The notes below the pieces were generated by a model. It was not told the DNA's origin. It ran no database searches and saw nothing but the letters and a program-made list of their open reading frames with translations. Of a DNA stretch of 64,000 nt, positions 46,473 to 58,876 are shown one piece after another. Origin of the DNA: Polytrichum commune (taxonomy: Eukaryota > Streptophyta > Polytrichopsida > Polytrichales > Polytrichaceae). Location of the stretch: assembly GCA_950295325.1 (NCBI GenBank), contig OX485806.1, positions 57,159,169 to 57,223,168 of the forward strand, written 5' to 3'. Position 1 is the first letter of the stretch. Each line of letters begins with the position of its first letter. The position numbers and the translations under genes are program-made.

Positions 46473-48050
46473 TAATATAACCTATTTTTCATGTTTTCAT
46501 TTTCTACAACTTAATTGTTTTGAATAAATTGAATGATCCATATATAAAATAACAAAATTGTGGTGAGTATTTGAGGGATAGGTGGTAACCAAAAGATTTG
46601 GATAGGTTGTTGTAATGGATATGTGAGTCTAGATATTTTTGTACATTGATTTACAAAGATTTCTAGTGGAAGGGATGGGACCAATTCTATAAACATTGCA
46701 TGGATGTGTAGGGTGTTACAAATAGCAGTCATTTTCTTATGTATGGTCATCGAGGTTGATGGGTGTATCTTTGTGTATCAAAGTATATGGATTAGTCGGT
46801 TTTTTGTTTGAGAATCTCTTCATAATTCTAGTGGAATTGTTGGTTCTTTGTACATCATTTGATGTGTGTAATGATGTGCGGGTTAGGGAAAAATCCACTA
46901 TGGGGCTGAAGTTGGGATACCGACTTTGGTCATATGTAACTAGTATGGTAAGAAAATTTTGATCATTTTGGTAACAAAACATATCCAAAGAAGGGCATGT
47001 TGTGCTTTGTATCCATATGTGGGTGGGAGAATCTGTTACCCTTGCCATTTGTATTGGAATGTTGTTCCTAGTGATCCAAATATTATGACTATGGAGAATG
47101 GAGAGTAAAATTGGTTGAATGTGGATGGGCATATGAATGATGATGAAAATAACGAGTGGGTGTTTTGGAAAAAGATAATAAGGTGGTTCACAATGAAGTC
47201 TGGGAGTGTATATTGTGATAGTTTAAGAGGTCAATTTTGGAGACTTTGTATTTATGTCTTTGGTACAACCATACTAATTTCATTTCAAATGATTGGACGA
47301 GGGTTCAAGAATATGGGGTCGATTAAATATATGAAATTGTTTTTATAGCCAGAGTAGTCTTGTTTCAAAGATGGTTATCAAGTTTGTCATTGTCCTTATA
47401 GATGTGTGTTACATCATGTTGTATTTAAGGTTTTTTATGTAGGCTATGTCCTTCTCTAGGTTACATTCGTTGATGTGGACGTGATATAGTGGTGGGGGGA
47501 TGTGTTTAGTGCTTTTTATTTTATCTTGGTTGAAGTTGGTTATAAGTACATTGATGAAATATTGGTGTTGTTTTTAGAATGGTTTTGGGTTGGGAACAAA
47601 ATGTTGTGGTTTAGAGTGTGTTGGTCATTTCAAGGATATATATCATTTTGTGGTAGCCATTTATTTTATATTTATTTCTTTTAGGAGCATCCATGGGCAT
47701 AGGTGGGATGTAAATGTTTTTAATGATTTTGCATTTGTTGTTGTTTTTTCTAGGGTGGTCACTCAATATATTATGTATTGGGAAGTGAATGGATTTTTAA
47801 TGATGCATAAGGATGGTTTTGGATGCTCCAAATGTATAGGGGATAAGGGTGGTTGGTATATTCTTGTAGACTCATAAATATATGATGGTTTTAGGTGATA
47901 TATTCATTTGTTTACGGTGTTCAATGCAGCATATAGCAGGCCCAATTCAACACATTGGTTGTCGCATGATGGTATTGAATTCAATAGGAGATAAGATTGC
48001 ATAAGCATAGACACTTATAAAAAACATATGAAAAATGTTTGGAGTGAAAT
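46473..48050. other. AT-rich stretch, no gene seen
   Basis: Short ORFs of 60-130 codons on both strands without domains or splice-supported pattern. Possibly decayed transposon sequence. Confidence 0.45.
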
Positions 48051-49022
48051 TGTCGCGCACCTCTCCATGAGGAGTGCCCGAAACACCATGGGAACAAGGG
48101 GGACCCCGGAGTGACACCCGGGACTTGTGGCGCCGTTGGTGAGAGGGCCCAAGTGATCCTAGTGTGGGTGAGGGCCCCGGGCGTTGAGAACGCCTCCCAC
48201 CCACGGAGACTAGGAGACACAAGGGTAAGGCCATGAGCTACGCGTAGCTCATGGCGTGGTGATTCTAGAATGCTCAAGAACACCTCAATCGGAGGTGTGA
48301 GCTAGGAGTTATGGCAATTTGAGTGGGGCGCTGTCCCGGAACAACGCCCTGGTACAGCAGTGCCTGGGAGTGATTCCCGGGACTGCCAAGGTTCAAACAG
48401 GCATAACTTTGTCAATACTTGCCCGAATGGGGCAAGTGAGGAGTCCATCGGCATCTACGTGAAGCGTAGATGAGGATGGAGTGGTTGGTTGTTATGATCA
48501 AACATCATACAAGGAAGTTATGATGGTCTGAAGCTGCTAGGGGGGTTCTAGGCCCAGCAGCTAAAGGCAAATGTCCACTTGGCCCCAACTCTTGGTAGAG
48601 AGACAAGAGGTTGGTTGACGGTGGGATAGGGGCCCTGTGTAAAGTTCTAGAGGCTTATATGGGTGAGGTGGTGTGGCCTCACCCACCCGAGGCCGAACGG
48701 CACGGCCTCCATGGGCTTTGGCCCATTGTGAGGCCATAGTTGCCTAGTATGGTTCGGGTTGTTGTAGTGTTGCTTCGGCAATGTGATGATCAACATGGGA
48801 TTGGACTTCCATGGATGGAAGTCCACATCTAGGAATGGGTTACTGATTAAGGGGTGAGTCCTGAAAGCAAAGTAGGAGGGTTGGTTCCCTCGTATGAACT
48901 ATAGGTCCAGGGTAGGAGGAGCTAACCATTAGCATGGCGGAATGCGAAGGGTTAGCACTCGTAACCTTTGCTAGGAATGAAAATTGGCAAGATGGTCAGG
49001 GGGGCTAGCAAGGGTTGCGACA
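48051..49022 (+). mobile_element. Solo LTR, gypsy family 1
   Basis: 972 bp, TGTCGC...GCGACA, no internal region on either side. Flanks GAAAT and AAGAT do not match, so the original duplication is mutated or the LTR has recombined with another copy. Confidence 0.9.
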
Positions 49023-49183
49023 AAGATGATCTCATACTCTCTATGCTTTGTTTTTTATTGTTTTTTTCTTTACATTGGTTCACACAAACAATGTGGCATA
49101 ACTTTTATCCCTCTTCGGACTAGCATGGTAGCCTTATTCTAATCTTATTCTTTCTCATGTTTTTTCCTTTATATTTTTATTAA

Positions 49184-50640
49184 TTACGAGCAATCTAATG
49201 CTCTACCTTCTACACTACCACTTTGCGAGTAGTCAAAGGGTTCTAAATCCATTGCCTTTGTTAATGTTTGATACCTATCTACTGCAAGTGGTTTGCTTAG
49301 TACATCCGCTATCATATCCTCTGTATGACAATACTTCAAAAATATCTTTTGATTTTTTAGTTTCACTCTAAAAAAGTGATATTGTACATCGATATGTTTG
49401 GTATGAGAATGGTGTGTGGGATTCTTTGCAAGTGCTATGCATCCTCGATTGTCACACATGATGGATGTCGGTCTTTCTTGCACATATCCCACATCTGCCA
49501 AAAATTGTTGAAGGCAAAACATTTTCTTCATACAATGGCTAGGAGCCATGTACTCGGCTTTTGTTGTATACAATGCCATGGTTGGTTGTTTCTTGCATTT
49601 CCATGAAATGACTCCACTGCCAACAAAAAATACGTACCCCATGATGGATCTCCGGTCGTTTGTAACCTCTTAAGACATCATCCTTGCGTCCAAGGCATTA
49701 TATAAAGTCCATAATGCGTTTCAAATACCTCATGATGCGTTTTACGGCCATTCAATGCGGTGGACCGGCCTTCGATATGAATTGGCTCACCGTATTTATC
49801 GCCGATGCAATATCGGCCCTTGTGGCCACCATTTGCATACATAAGAGATCCTACTCCAACCTTGTATGTAATACCTTTCATTTCCTTTTGCACATTCATA
49901 AATTCTTCATCCAAAAGTTTTAACAAGTTAGAATTCACATCAGATGAAGTTCCAACTGGTTTACATTATTCCATGTTAAAATGCTCTAAGAACTTTATGA
50001 TGTAGCTCTTTTGATTCATGGTAATGGTACGGGCTTCTTTATTTCTCTCAAATTCCACTCCTATGCAATAATGCAATTCTCTAAGATCGTTCATCTCAAA
50101 TTTCTTCGCAAGCTCCGATTTGAACTACTTCAATTAGGTTACATTACTTGCCAATAAGATCAAATTATCCACGTAAAGGATTGCCACCAACAAATACTCA
50201 CTTGTTTGTTTGTCGTACAACGAATGATTTGCTTGGCTCTTACAAAAACTCTCATTAAAGAAGAATGAGTCGATACAGTAGTAACACGCCCTCGATGATT
50301 TTTTGATCCCATACAGAGCTTTCTTGTATTTGCACACAAGATTTTCTTTCCCTTATTGTACAAAACCCTCCATTGATCCATATAAATCTCCAACTCCAAT
50401 GTTCCATTCAAAAACGCCGTTTTTACATCCATGTGGTGGATCTTCCAATTCATGGCCACTTTAATGCGAGTATGCATCTAATGGTGATAATCTTGGCCAC
50501 GGAAGTAGGGGTCTCATTAAAATCCACTTTGGCCATTTGAAAATATCCCTTTGCTTCTACTGGAAAACTTAGTAGTGTGAGAAAAGAGCGGAATGCGAAT
50601 TTTGGAGAGTGAAGAATTTGATTTATGATGGACAAATTTA
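49184..50640 (-). pseudogene. Ty1/copia pol relic (RT and RNase H)
   Basis: RNase H on the minus strand at 49184-49642 is nearly continuous: VISWKCKKQPTMALYTTKAEYM, IMCDNRGCIALAKNPTHHS, TKHIDVQYHFFR, DMIADVLSKPL, all standard copia signatures. Further upstream on the minus strand, the connection (49678-49938) and RT (50134-50477) show MDVKTAFLNGTLELEIYM and AILYVDNLILLASN (YVDD altered to YVDN). The frame is broken between these parts, and gag, protease and integrase are absent. The region 49023-49183 may be a 3' end remnant. Confidence 0.88.
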
Positions 50641-50984
50641 ATAGAATGAGTACCTATGACCATGGAATTTGGATATATTTTGAGTTCAATTTGTTGACAA
50701 GGTACCCCAATCCCATGGAGATATAAGTTAATCTAATTCCACCCGCAAGTTCAACATGAAGGTCTGGAAAAATGTATTTCTTATGAAAGGTCTTGTATTG
50801 TGGTTTCTAAATGGTTTAGGATTAAATTAGGGTTGACGTCAACAGAATCAAACATGAACATAAGATAAAGAATGAGTTGTAGGGGGATTTGCGAAAGGTA
50901 GATGGAAACAAAACAAATGAACTCACCAAAATTCAAATAAAAACATAGCATACGAGCTTGAGTCTCCAAACCCACGAGGCCTAA
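50641..50984. other. No gene seen
   Basis: AT-rich boundary sequence between the copia relic and the last exon of gene X copy 2. It contains AAGGTACCCCAATCCCATGG but nothing interpretable. Confidence 0.4.
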
Positions 50985-53900
50985 TCAACAACTTGGACTA
51001 TCATGTTTATCACTAACCTCGCCCTGCTCAGCCTCTATGTCTAGGAAATCCACAACTAGGTTGTTGAAAAGGCAGGTGCCAGTAGGAGGTGGGGACGGTG
51101 CCTCCATGAAATGATGGGCAAGCTCAGCAGCATACGAAGGGAGCTCAAACATTGGTGGAAAGGTTGCAAATATGTCCACGATGAAGACATAAATCAAGTT
51201 TTCCTTTGGAACTTTGAATACACGTAGAGGATGAGAAATAAAAACATGAGCACATGCAAAAAATGTTATCCGAGAAGTTAGAAGCCAACATCGAACAACC
51301 TCACACAACAAATCGAAATTCCGCTTCACCACCTTCCGAGGAGGAGGAGCAAAAACGGACCCCCGTTGTGGAACAATTTGCTGGGAAGTGTGCTCCTACT
51401 CAAGCTCACGTATGAGGAGGATGAGAGACTTGAAGATGTTGATATCCGACGTTGAATGGAGCGGCAACCAATGACGAAACCCCCTAGAACATTAAAAATA
51501 CAAAAAAGTGAGAATAAGAAAATGAATGAGAAATGCAATATGTACAAGAAATAAAGAAAAACCAACGCCACATTGCCAATCCATGATAATGTCATCATTG
51601 TCTGTGAAGGCAGAAAAAAAGAAGGAAAATAACTCATGGCGTTTTTTAGAAGCACCTTTCCAAGGTAGTCCGTTTTCCCTCATCGCCTGATTCTTCTCAT
51701 TTGTAAAGCTATTAAGCCAACCATCTCTCTTGAGATTGTAACCCATGTCCTCAAAGTCTGAGGTACGGACATTCAAAATGGATTTGTTACCCACAAAGAC
51801 CTTGATGAAGAACTTGCAGGTCTGCTTGAAATGTGCAAAGGGAAGTTAGGAATACAAACATGCAAAAAATAAGGGTTTTAAAAAAGTTGATGAGGACAAA
51901 AAAAATTTACCAATTCAAAAAGATTCGTAGGCGAGTGGAGATCAAGGTCATTCATGCCAAATGAATCTTCAACAACGTAGAAGTCCTTAGTGTGCGCCCA
52001 GTTGTGAATTGATCTAGAAACATCAAAATCAGCGGAGTGCGCGAAGACAATGACGCCATCGTCATGGAGGTTGGCGTTTACAAAGGCAAACAAAACCTCA
52101 AGTATGTGGAAGATCGTTTGTTCCACACATGAACATCCAAGGATGAGGCCGAGATCCTCGACACACGCAAGTTCTCTGGCACATCTGCAAAAAACATACC
52201 AATCCCCATGTGGACATTTGGCTTGGCATTCGGACAAGTACGGCCCGCTCCAACCTGCAAAGCAAAAATTTGGAGAACAATAAACTAGAAAATAGGTATT
52301 GAATTCCATAGAATGAATGAAAAAACAAAGAATGGCGTACAAACCTTGGTAAGGAATTATTGTGTGCGGCGGTAGGCCGGAGGGGGAACCGTAGTCTTCA
52401 TGAGATCCTCAATGAGCTCCCCCATGTCCATATTCTCAATCAAAGAGAGAATAGACGACCTCTCTATAAGCCCAGAAGTGCAACCCGTTGGAGGCTGACC
52501 CTAGCCTACTGCCCTAAGCAAATCAGTACAACACTTCACAGCGGTAACATGCATTCCATTCTCAATTCATGGTTCCTCAAAATTGTGCAGATCGTCACCG
52601 ATCCAATTCTTTATTACATGTCGGCCTTGCATCCAGAGTTGGGGTTTCCCCCCTTCTCCGGCCAACTTGTGATGAAATCACAGTTACAATTACGGCCCAC
52701 GGCCTAACAGCCTCCCACAAGGGGGAGCATTCCACAAAGACACATCTCCCTTGGACAACTACAAAAAGCCGACCACAACATCATAAGAGAGAAACCACTT
52801 CCTTCCACTTCCGGTCGACTTTGTGACTGCCCTGCTTGCCGCCAATCCGATCGCCGACCCCGCAGCACGTCTTGGTTCCGTCCCTCGCAGCTGAATAAGC
52901 TGAGGTCCCTCCTGCCTACTCCCGGCTGCCGCCTCCCTCCTTTCCCCCCTGGATGCACACCAAAAAACCGCCGCTCCTTGCTCCCCTGCTCCTTTCACTT
53001 TCCTACGACCGTGCTCACGGGGAGGCTCTCCCCTAAAGACAGCTGTCTCCCCTGCTTCGTACCCTTACCCCCTTCCTCTACTGTTTTTTACCCCCGAGAC
53101 CCATGTCCCGCCCCGAACTCCCATTTCCGTTACCGTTCCCTTGCTGGAATTATGACTGCACCGTTGCCACCACCGTCGCACCCCTGCCCCCAGATAAAAT
53201 TCCAAATGCCTTTTGGCCGCCAACCCCTTCCTGCCAACTTAATTACCCTTGGAGTTTAAATGGCGTAGCCAATTGGTTAACCTGCTAGGGCTCAAGTTTG
53301 AAGTAAATAAGTTGGCGCCCCCGGGAACCATCTTTTAAGCACTTCCATTCTTTCTAAAGGGCCAAGCCGTTGGAAGGGGAACTGGAACTTAACCACCAAG
53401 GGCACATTAGAACTCCCAAAAGCAACCTTCACGGAAGTAAGAGTACAATTAAAAGAGACTTGACGAACAAGTTAGGCGTGGAGACAAAATGGGAAGAGCT
53501 ACCAATTGGTTGGGGCACCATGGAAAAGGCGACAGGGGGGGTGATTGGAGGGGATGAAGTAAAGGACCAATCAGAAATGGGAAGGGTTAGGTTGAACCGT
53601 CAGCTGAACCCACACCAGGAATAAGGGAAGCCAAGAAAAATAAGAGAGAAGGTCAAGAGCTGTAATTGTAAAGGCGGGGTTATTGTGCAATTAGTACTAG
53701 TTGGGTGTTAACGGCTTATTCAATTTGCAAAGTGAGGTTAATTTGGAGTAAAATTGGACTAACAGGAGGAAAGAGTTATATAGAGTGCTCACACTCACTA
53801 CGGAAGTCACAGATGTATTTGGTGCAACTGCCTTCCTCTTGTGAGGCATGGATGGGATGGTTGCGTTGCTATGAGAAGGAGCGGCAACATGATCGGGGGT

Positions 53901-54852
53901 AGGGGTAGAAAGAGTGGCAGTTGGATTTCCAACAACGGTGGTGGCTGGAGCAACAGTGCGTTGAACGGAGGCCTTCGTAAATGAACAACTAGACACTTGA
54001 GAAGAGGCAAGTGCGGCAACCTTCCTATCTTTGCCCTTGCCCTTCACTGGCGCAACCACTTTCTCATTGGAGGAAAGAGCTAGATTATCTTCTTCTGGCT
54101 CTTCCTCTAATTCATTCACCTGAGGGGCAGAGCTTACAAGGTTGTTGTAAAGAATTTCTTCCACCGTGGGCACGAATCCACGAGAGCAATCCAAGTACCA
54201 ACCTCCAGCCACTAAGTGCATTAGTGGAAACTTTGCAAGTTCAATGTCCGTATACATATAAAAATTGGGGTTGTTGTCGATCCAATCTAGAAAGAGAGTG
54301 GGCAAGCATGAAGAAGGTAGAGCATTTTTCACAACAAGCTCACGGTGAATGTACTTGCAAAATGAAGAATATCAAAAAAAATTGATAGAACAAATACGAA
54401 ATGAAGATAGTACAAATTAAATGACAAGGGAAAATATTATTGGTAAGCGATGCGTTTGATGGTTTTGGGGCCTTCCTCAAACTCCATGAGATCGAGGCCT
54501 TTAGTAAACTTCAAGACTCCTTTATCGTCAAAATACACATGAAAAGCCTTGTCCCATAAAATGAGCCTCCAATCCTCAACATAATTGGCGGGTTGCAAAA
54601 TATCCTCCGTAGAAACCCAGTCCATGTTAATAGAACACTCATTTTCAAATGATGCGATTTCAGCCTCAACCCCCTCCTCCAACTATAATAAGAAAGACCA
54701 ATAGTTAGAAATTTCAAAGGATAAAAGTAACAGATAAGAAAGAAAAGTTGTAGATGTACATGTGCCCAAAAAAAGCTTTGTTAAGCCAGTCGTCAAGGAG
54801 TTTCTCTCTAATAAGAAGAGCAGAGGGGAAAAAATTTCTATTTTTGACCTCG
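50985..54852 (-). pseudogene. Gene X copy 2: methyltransferase-like half, 5'-truncated
   Basis: Homologous exon by exon to copy 1. It keeps part of exon 5 (54852 to about 54762), exon 6 (54684-54437, with His where copy 1 has a stop), exon 7 (about 54350-53795), exon 8 (about 52436-52346, with a TAA before the conserved FLTK), exon 9 (about 52258-51911), exon 10 (about 51830-51577), exon 11 (about 51486-51305) and the last exon (about 51210-50985). Motifs: MFFADVPENLRV, FANANLHDDGVIVFAHSA, DDIIMDWQCGV then GGFVIGCRS. The ParB-like exon 2 and exons 1-4 are missing because a gypsy LTR starts at 54853. A frame slip is likely near 51450, because downstream residues resume as VPQRGSVFAPP in another frame. 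The copy shows the uninterrupted exon 11 site that the 10.6-kb gypsy element occupies in copy 1. Confidence 0.72.
52455..53790. mobile_element. Unclassified 1.3-kb insertion in a gene X intron
   Basis: Copy 1 has only about 30 bp here, between exons 7 and 8; copy 2 has about 1.3 kb of pyrimidine-rich sequence. Ends CTCTCTATAAG and GTTATATAGAG are an imperfect inverted match. TTGGCGCCCCCGGGAACC near 53311 resembles a retroelement primer-binding site, so part may be an LTR. No coding domain. Confidence 0.5.
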
Positions 54853-55887
54853 TGTCATCTACAAACCCCCACCCTTGTGCGTCGTAGTCCGGGTGAGAGC
54901 GTGTGGCTCACATGTAACTCAATACCCAAAATTAACATGCTACTTAGCCTAATTTATCCCTACCTTACTAATACCACTAAGCCACATACATCAGAGGCTT
55001 AACCCTACTGGGCTCCAACGGATCAGCTCCCCTCAAGCCACCCCCTCTTTAGTCCTAACTTCGAGTCTTAACCCTGGCCTCTTTCGGCTCTGGGACTTCA
55101 TTGTACTCCCCAGTAGTGTTAGTGCATCCAGCTACCGCTTCTGACCATCCACACAGTCCTTCGTAGTCTGGAATCTGGCCAAGCTAAAGGCCTCCCCCTT
55201 AGCTCAACAGCCCTCTCCACTTCAGCTCGACTTGGTTGCCGCGAGTACGTCCCAGGGTGTGGCCGAATGCCAACCAGCGGCGGCAAAATTGTTACCTTGA
55301 GATTTCGGCACCCCAGCTCCGAGGTTCCTAGCCCCCTTGATCCCCTGTTTCCAGCTCGCCGCATCTACTCACACCTCCAACCCTTTTCTGCAGCATCTAC
55401 TTCTCCTCAGACCAACGATTTTTCGCTATCCTCCTCGATCTCCTGGTCTTCTGGCCGAGCGTTCCTCCTCCTTCCCCATCCCTTGAGTGCCCTCTATCTG
55501 CCAGTCGAATCGAACCGAAACAGGGGACTTCCCCTCCTATCCCTGATACGGGAAAACATGATTCCCCAACGGTGGTAACTACCTACCCCTCCCTTAATTG
55601 AACCCCATGTATCCCTAAACAAACACAGTTTGGTCCTAATTTGGCTTAAACCCCAGCTCTTAAGTACTAATGCCCGGCTCTTCGTGAAACTTCTCGTAAC
55701 CAATCCCTAATTAATTTACTCTAATGCTAACGAAGCCCAAAAACAAACACCCAAGTTCAAGGTTTCACCTTGCAATTCAATTCCAAGTCCACACTTTTTA
55801 TGGTTTTCATATAATGAATAAAAGTTCAAAGACTAAGTTTTACTAAACCTTATGCCAAAACATATGTGAGCACATAAATTGGGGCTC
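54853..55887 (-). repeat. 3' LTR, gypsy family 2, minus strand
   Basis: On the minus strand it begins TGTGAGCCCCAATTTATGTG (55887) and ends GTAGATGACA (54853). The start matches the LTR at 44377 and the end carries the family segment GGACTACGACGCACAAGGG. It truncates exon 5 of gene X copy 2. The adjacent CCTCG could be half of a target duplication, but the partner is not found. Confidence 0.6.
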
Positions 55888-55952
55888 ACATAATTGGCGA
55901 CCATCAGGGGAATGGATCCCAGAGTCTCTTGCTTTGAGGCAAGTTGATGTGA

Positions 55953-56486
55953 TCATGCCATGTACTCCTTGCACCGACTTCCCGCCGTTCGTGTCGGGAA
56001 GCTGTCGCCATTCAGCGTCTCCAGTTGCATGGAATTGTTGGGAAACACTTCCCGAACAAGATAAGGCCCCAACCAACATGCATCAAACTTGCCCGGGAAG
56101 TCAAGCTTCCGAGCATCTTGAATCATGGCCATCATACCTGGCCTTAATGCTCTTTTCTTGTGCCGTTTGTCGAAGGTGATTTTTCTTCGTCGTTGAATGG
56201 CCTTGATATGTTGAACCGCTCTTCTTCTTCTTTTGTCAAGCTCTTCCAATGTGGTTAGCCTATTTTTCAATGACTAGCTATCCCTGAGACGTGATTGCAC
56301 CGCTACTCGCAAAGACTCGACTTCAAATTCAATGGGTAGTGTAGCCTTTAACCCATACACAAGGGAGAATGGAGTTGCTTGTGTCGTCACCTTGAAAGTT
56401 GTTCGATGAGCCCACAATGTCGTTGTTAACTTGACGTCCCAATCCCTCTTCGAATCTAACACTGTCTTGCGAAGGATGCTCACCAA
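55953..56486 (-). pseudogene. Gypsy integrase C-terminal relic
   Basis: Minus strand. 56486-56274 reads WDVKLTTTLWAHRTTFKVTT then TPFSLVYGLKATLPIEFEVE, the classic gypsy integrase tail. 56270-55953 continues MKNRLTTLEELDKRRRRAVQ, FDKRHKKRALRPGMMAMIQD, GKFDACWLGPYLVREVF. A stop separates the two. Everything upstream in pol is absent, and the LTR follows about 65 bp after the last codons. It is thus an internally deleted element, distinct from the chromodomain family. Confidence 0.85.
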
Positions 56487-56769
56487 TTATTTAGTAAAAA
56501 ATAATTTTACCATGGTAAAAATTAATACAATGGGATAACTGACATAGTAAACCCTAACAGACTGAGGTCAAACAGTACAACCATGAGGTAAACTTAATTG
56601 ACTGCAAGGAAATTTTTCTAAATAAAAATAAAATAAAATTTGACCATGATTTAATTAGCAAGGTAGGAGTTCAGAGCTGCAGGTGCTTACCTCAAGAAAA
56701 AACGTCCTTCCTCCATCCACGTCACCTCTTATCGCACGAACCTCCAACTCCCGCCGGACGCACCAATTA

Positions 56770-58000
56770 TGTGAGCAAGAATCACCAACCATTTTTAATT
56801 GCGTCCTAGTCCAAGTGGGGGATTCCTTTTCACATGCCAAAGTTCACCACAAACGTATGCAATTTCATTTCTCTTAATGTGGGAGAAGTGGTGTGTACAA
56901 CACCCTTATCATTAATTCTTGTGAGCATTCAGAAATGCTCAAGTCCATTACAATGTCGCTAAGCATAATTTTTAGCCCCATCAACCCTTTCCTAAGTTAA
57001 ACATCCTACTCTCTTATGCTAACCACATGACTGCTTAGCATTACTATACTCCTCCTAGTCATTGCCACAGAACTAGCATTGAGTGAAATCTCTGTGCACC
57101 ACCTCCACTTCTCTTCCCTTTTGTGGTATTTGTCACGTCAACCCTTGGCACCAGGGACCGAGGTAACAACAAAGTGTAATGCAGCCTAGAATGAACCCAG
57201 TGTCTTGAATTACGTCCTCTCATGCTGCACCATGGCTCATTTTCCCTTGAAGTTGCGACTGCCACACCCTTCCACCTCCGCCCAAATGAAATGCTCCTAC
57301 ATCACTCTCCGCTTCACGTCCACACCCCTGCGTCGTCTGCCTGCACCCTGCACTTCCCGACCAACCAGGAACCCATCCAGATTAAACAACAACCATTACT
57401 TACCGTCCACGATCATTGCCACGGCCCCCCAGGGTCCCATCCTCTTTCCCACAAATCACTCCACCACTACCCATTCTCGCCTCCCAAATTTGCAAGGTCT
57501 GCGACCCTTCATAATCAGCCTCCCATTTCTCGCAACCCGTCGCCTCCGAGTCACAAGTGTTTGCTACAATTACGCCTAGCGCCGCAAGGCAGTGATCCTC
57601 CTTCGCAGATGGTTCCCCTATTCTCATTCTCCGTTGGCGATCCTCTTCACGGCACCTAGACCCCACAATCTCCCGCTACCCACACCGTGGCTAGGAAGAC
57701 TAAGAGTAACATGCGATGGCAGTCTGAGTAATGCAGCCATTGGGCAAGATTGGGTGTAGGCAGTCTTGGTCTTGGTCGGCCTTAGTTGTGGTAACTCAAG
57801 CATGGTCTTGAATTTGGTAACCATTCCACATCGAAATTGCAACCTTGGTGTTGGCTTATCCTTTTTGCATCAATTCTTTGGCCCTCCGTTTCAATGGCAT
57901 CGTGCATACTTGCAATCCTCATTCCAGACTAGGTGCATTGTATCTAGACAAGTAGTTTTGGGTTCCTTCCGGGTTTGGGCAATGCTACTTATGCCGGGTT
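56770..58000 (-). repeat. Probable 5' LTR, gypsy family 2, minus strand (far end unclear)
   Basis: On the minus strand it ends GATTCTTGCTCACA at 56770, followed by TAATTGGTGCGTCCGGCGGG, suited to a primer-binding site. The segment CTTGGACTAGGACGCAATTA matches the end of the LTR at 44377-46472. The start (expected CTCACA on the plus strand) was not located, so the right border is approximate. Long ORFs at 57205-57666 are LTR-internal. Confidence 0.5.
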
Positions 58001-58353
58001 GAGTCCTTTTCTGCCGCCACGTTTAATAAACTACCTAGATGTTTTTCATGTGAGGTTTTTGTGCATGAATGCTGGTTAGGCTAGTTGTCTCATACACACG
58101 GATTTGTTTGAGCTTAAAGCTGCTAAGTGTGAACTTCAAACAGTAGTGTACTTACGCATAAATTAAATTAAAACTTAGCAAGGTGCCTAACCTACAAAAT
58201 GTGGCCTTTAATCCTACCCCCACACTCACAAACGTACTGTACTCACACATAGATCAAATGTGTGAGTACTATACATGAATGTGGCCTATAATCTATCCCC
58301 CTCTCACCCTCTCGGACCGGAGAGCGTCCAAATTTTTGGGCCCCCCATACTCA

Positions 58354-58425
58354 GGACGACACTTGTATGTGAGCGTAGAGCGGAGAGCGGAGAGCGGAGA
58401 TTTGGAGAGCGGAGAGCGTAGAGGA
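58354..58425. repeat. MULE 3' terminal region, copy 2
   Basis: GGACGACACTTGTATGTGAGCG followed by GGAGAGC-type repeats, the inverted equivalent of 37339-37402. A palindrome-like CTCTCGGACCGGAGAG lies just outside (58311-58326). Confidence 0.8.
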
Positions 58426-58876
58426 AATAAAAATAGTAAACTTGTCAGACTAAAATTAGGATATTCCAAAATAGCCAAGAATATACCAAGAATATTCCAG
58501 AATTTGACAATAATAGTAAAAAAATTGGACCTATTTCCGTGGGATGTATAGGTCATAAAATAAAATAAAAACCCTGAATTTGAAATGGTCTCATTAAGTT
58601 TGGAAACCGTGAGGTGGTTGAATTATTAAAACCAATGATGACTACAAGAAAAATCAATGAAAATGGATTTTTTGAGATTGGTATAATTGAAGAATGAGTC
58701 AATCAATATACAAAGGGATCAAAATAATAAACTTGCTTGGTTTTTATTCATCACTTTTCTTTTTGTCTTATATGTGAGTCTATTCTATAGCTTGGACTTT
58801 AGCAATTATCGTTTGTGGCCGAATAGATTATAAATTGGACTCATACCCAACATAATTGTATATACAGTTGCACACA

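Noticed and set aside
46737-47877. AT-rich ORFs with hydrophobic runs, considered as membrane proteins
   Set aside because: Low complexity, both strands similar, no conservation or splice support.
48046-49027. Target duplication around the LTR at 48051
   Set aside because: GAAAT and AAGAT differ at more than one position, so not claimed.
52960-53290. Pro-rich ORFs in a C-rich stretch
   Set aside because: Compositional, inside the intron insertion.
55880-55910. Primer-binding-like AATTGGCGACCATCAGGGGA on the plus strand
   Set aside because: The adjoining integrase is on the minus strand and the minus-strand LTR start TGTGAGCCCC at 55887 explains the border better.
57205-57666. Pro/His-rich 124- and 145-codon ORFs
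   Set aside because: Overlapping frames in a C-rich stretch inside a probable LTR, no domain.
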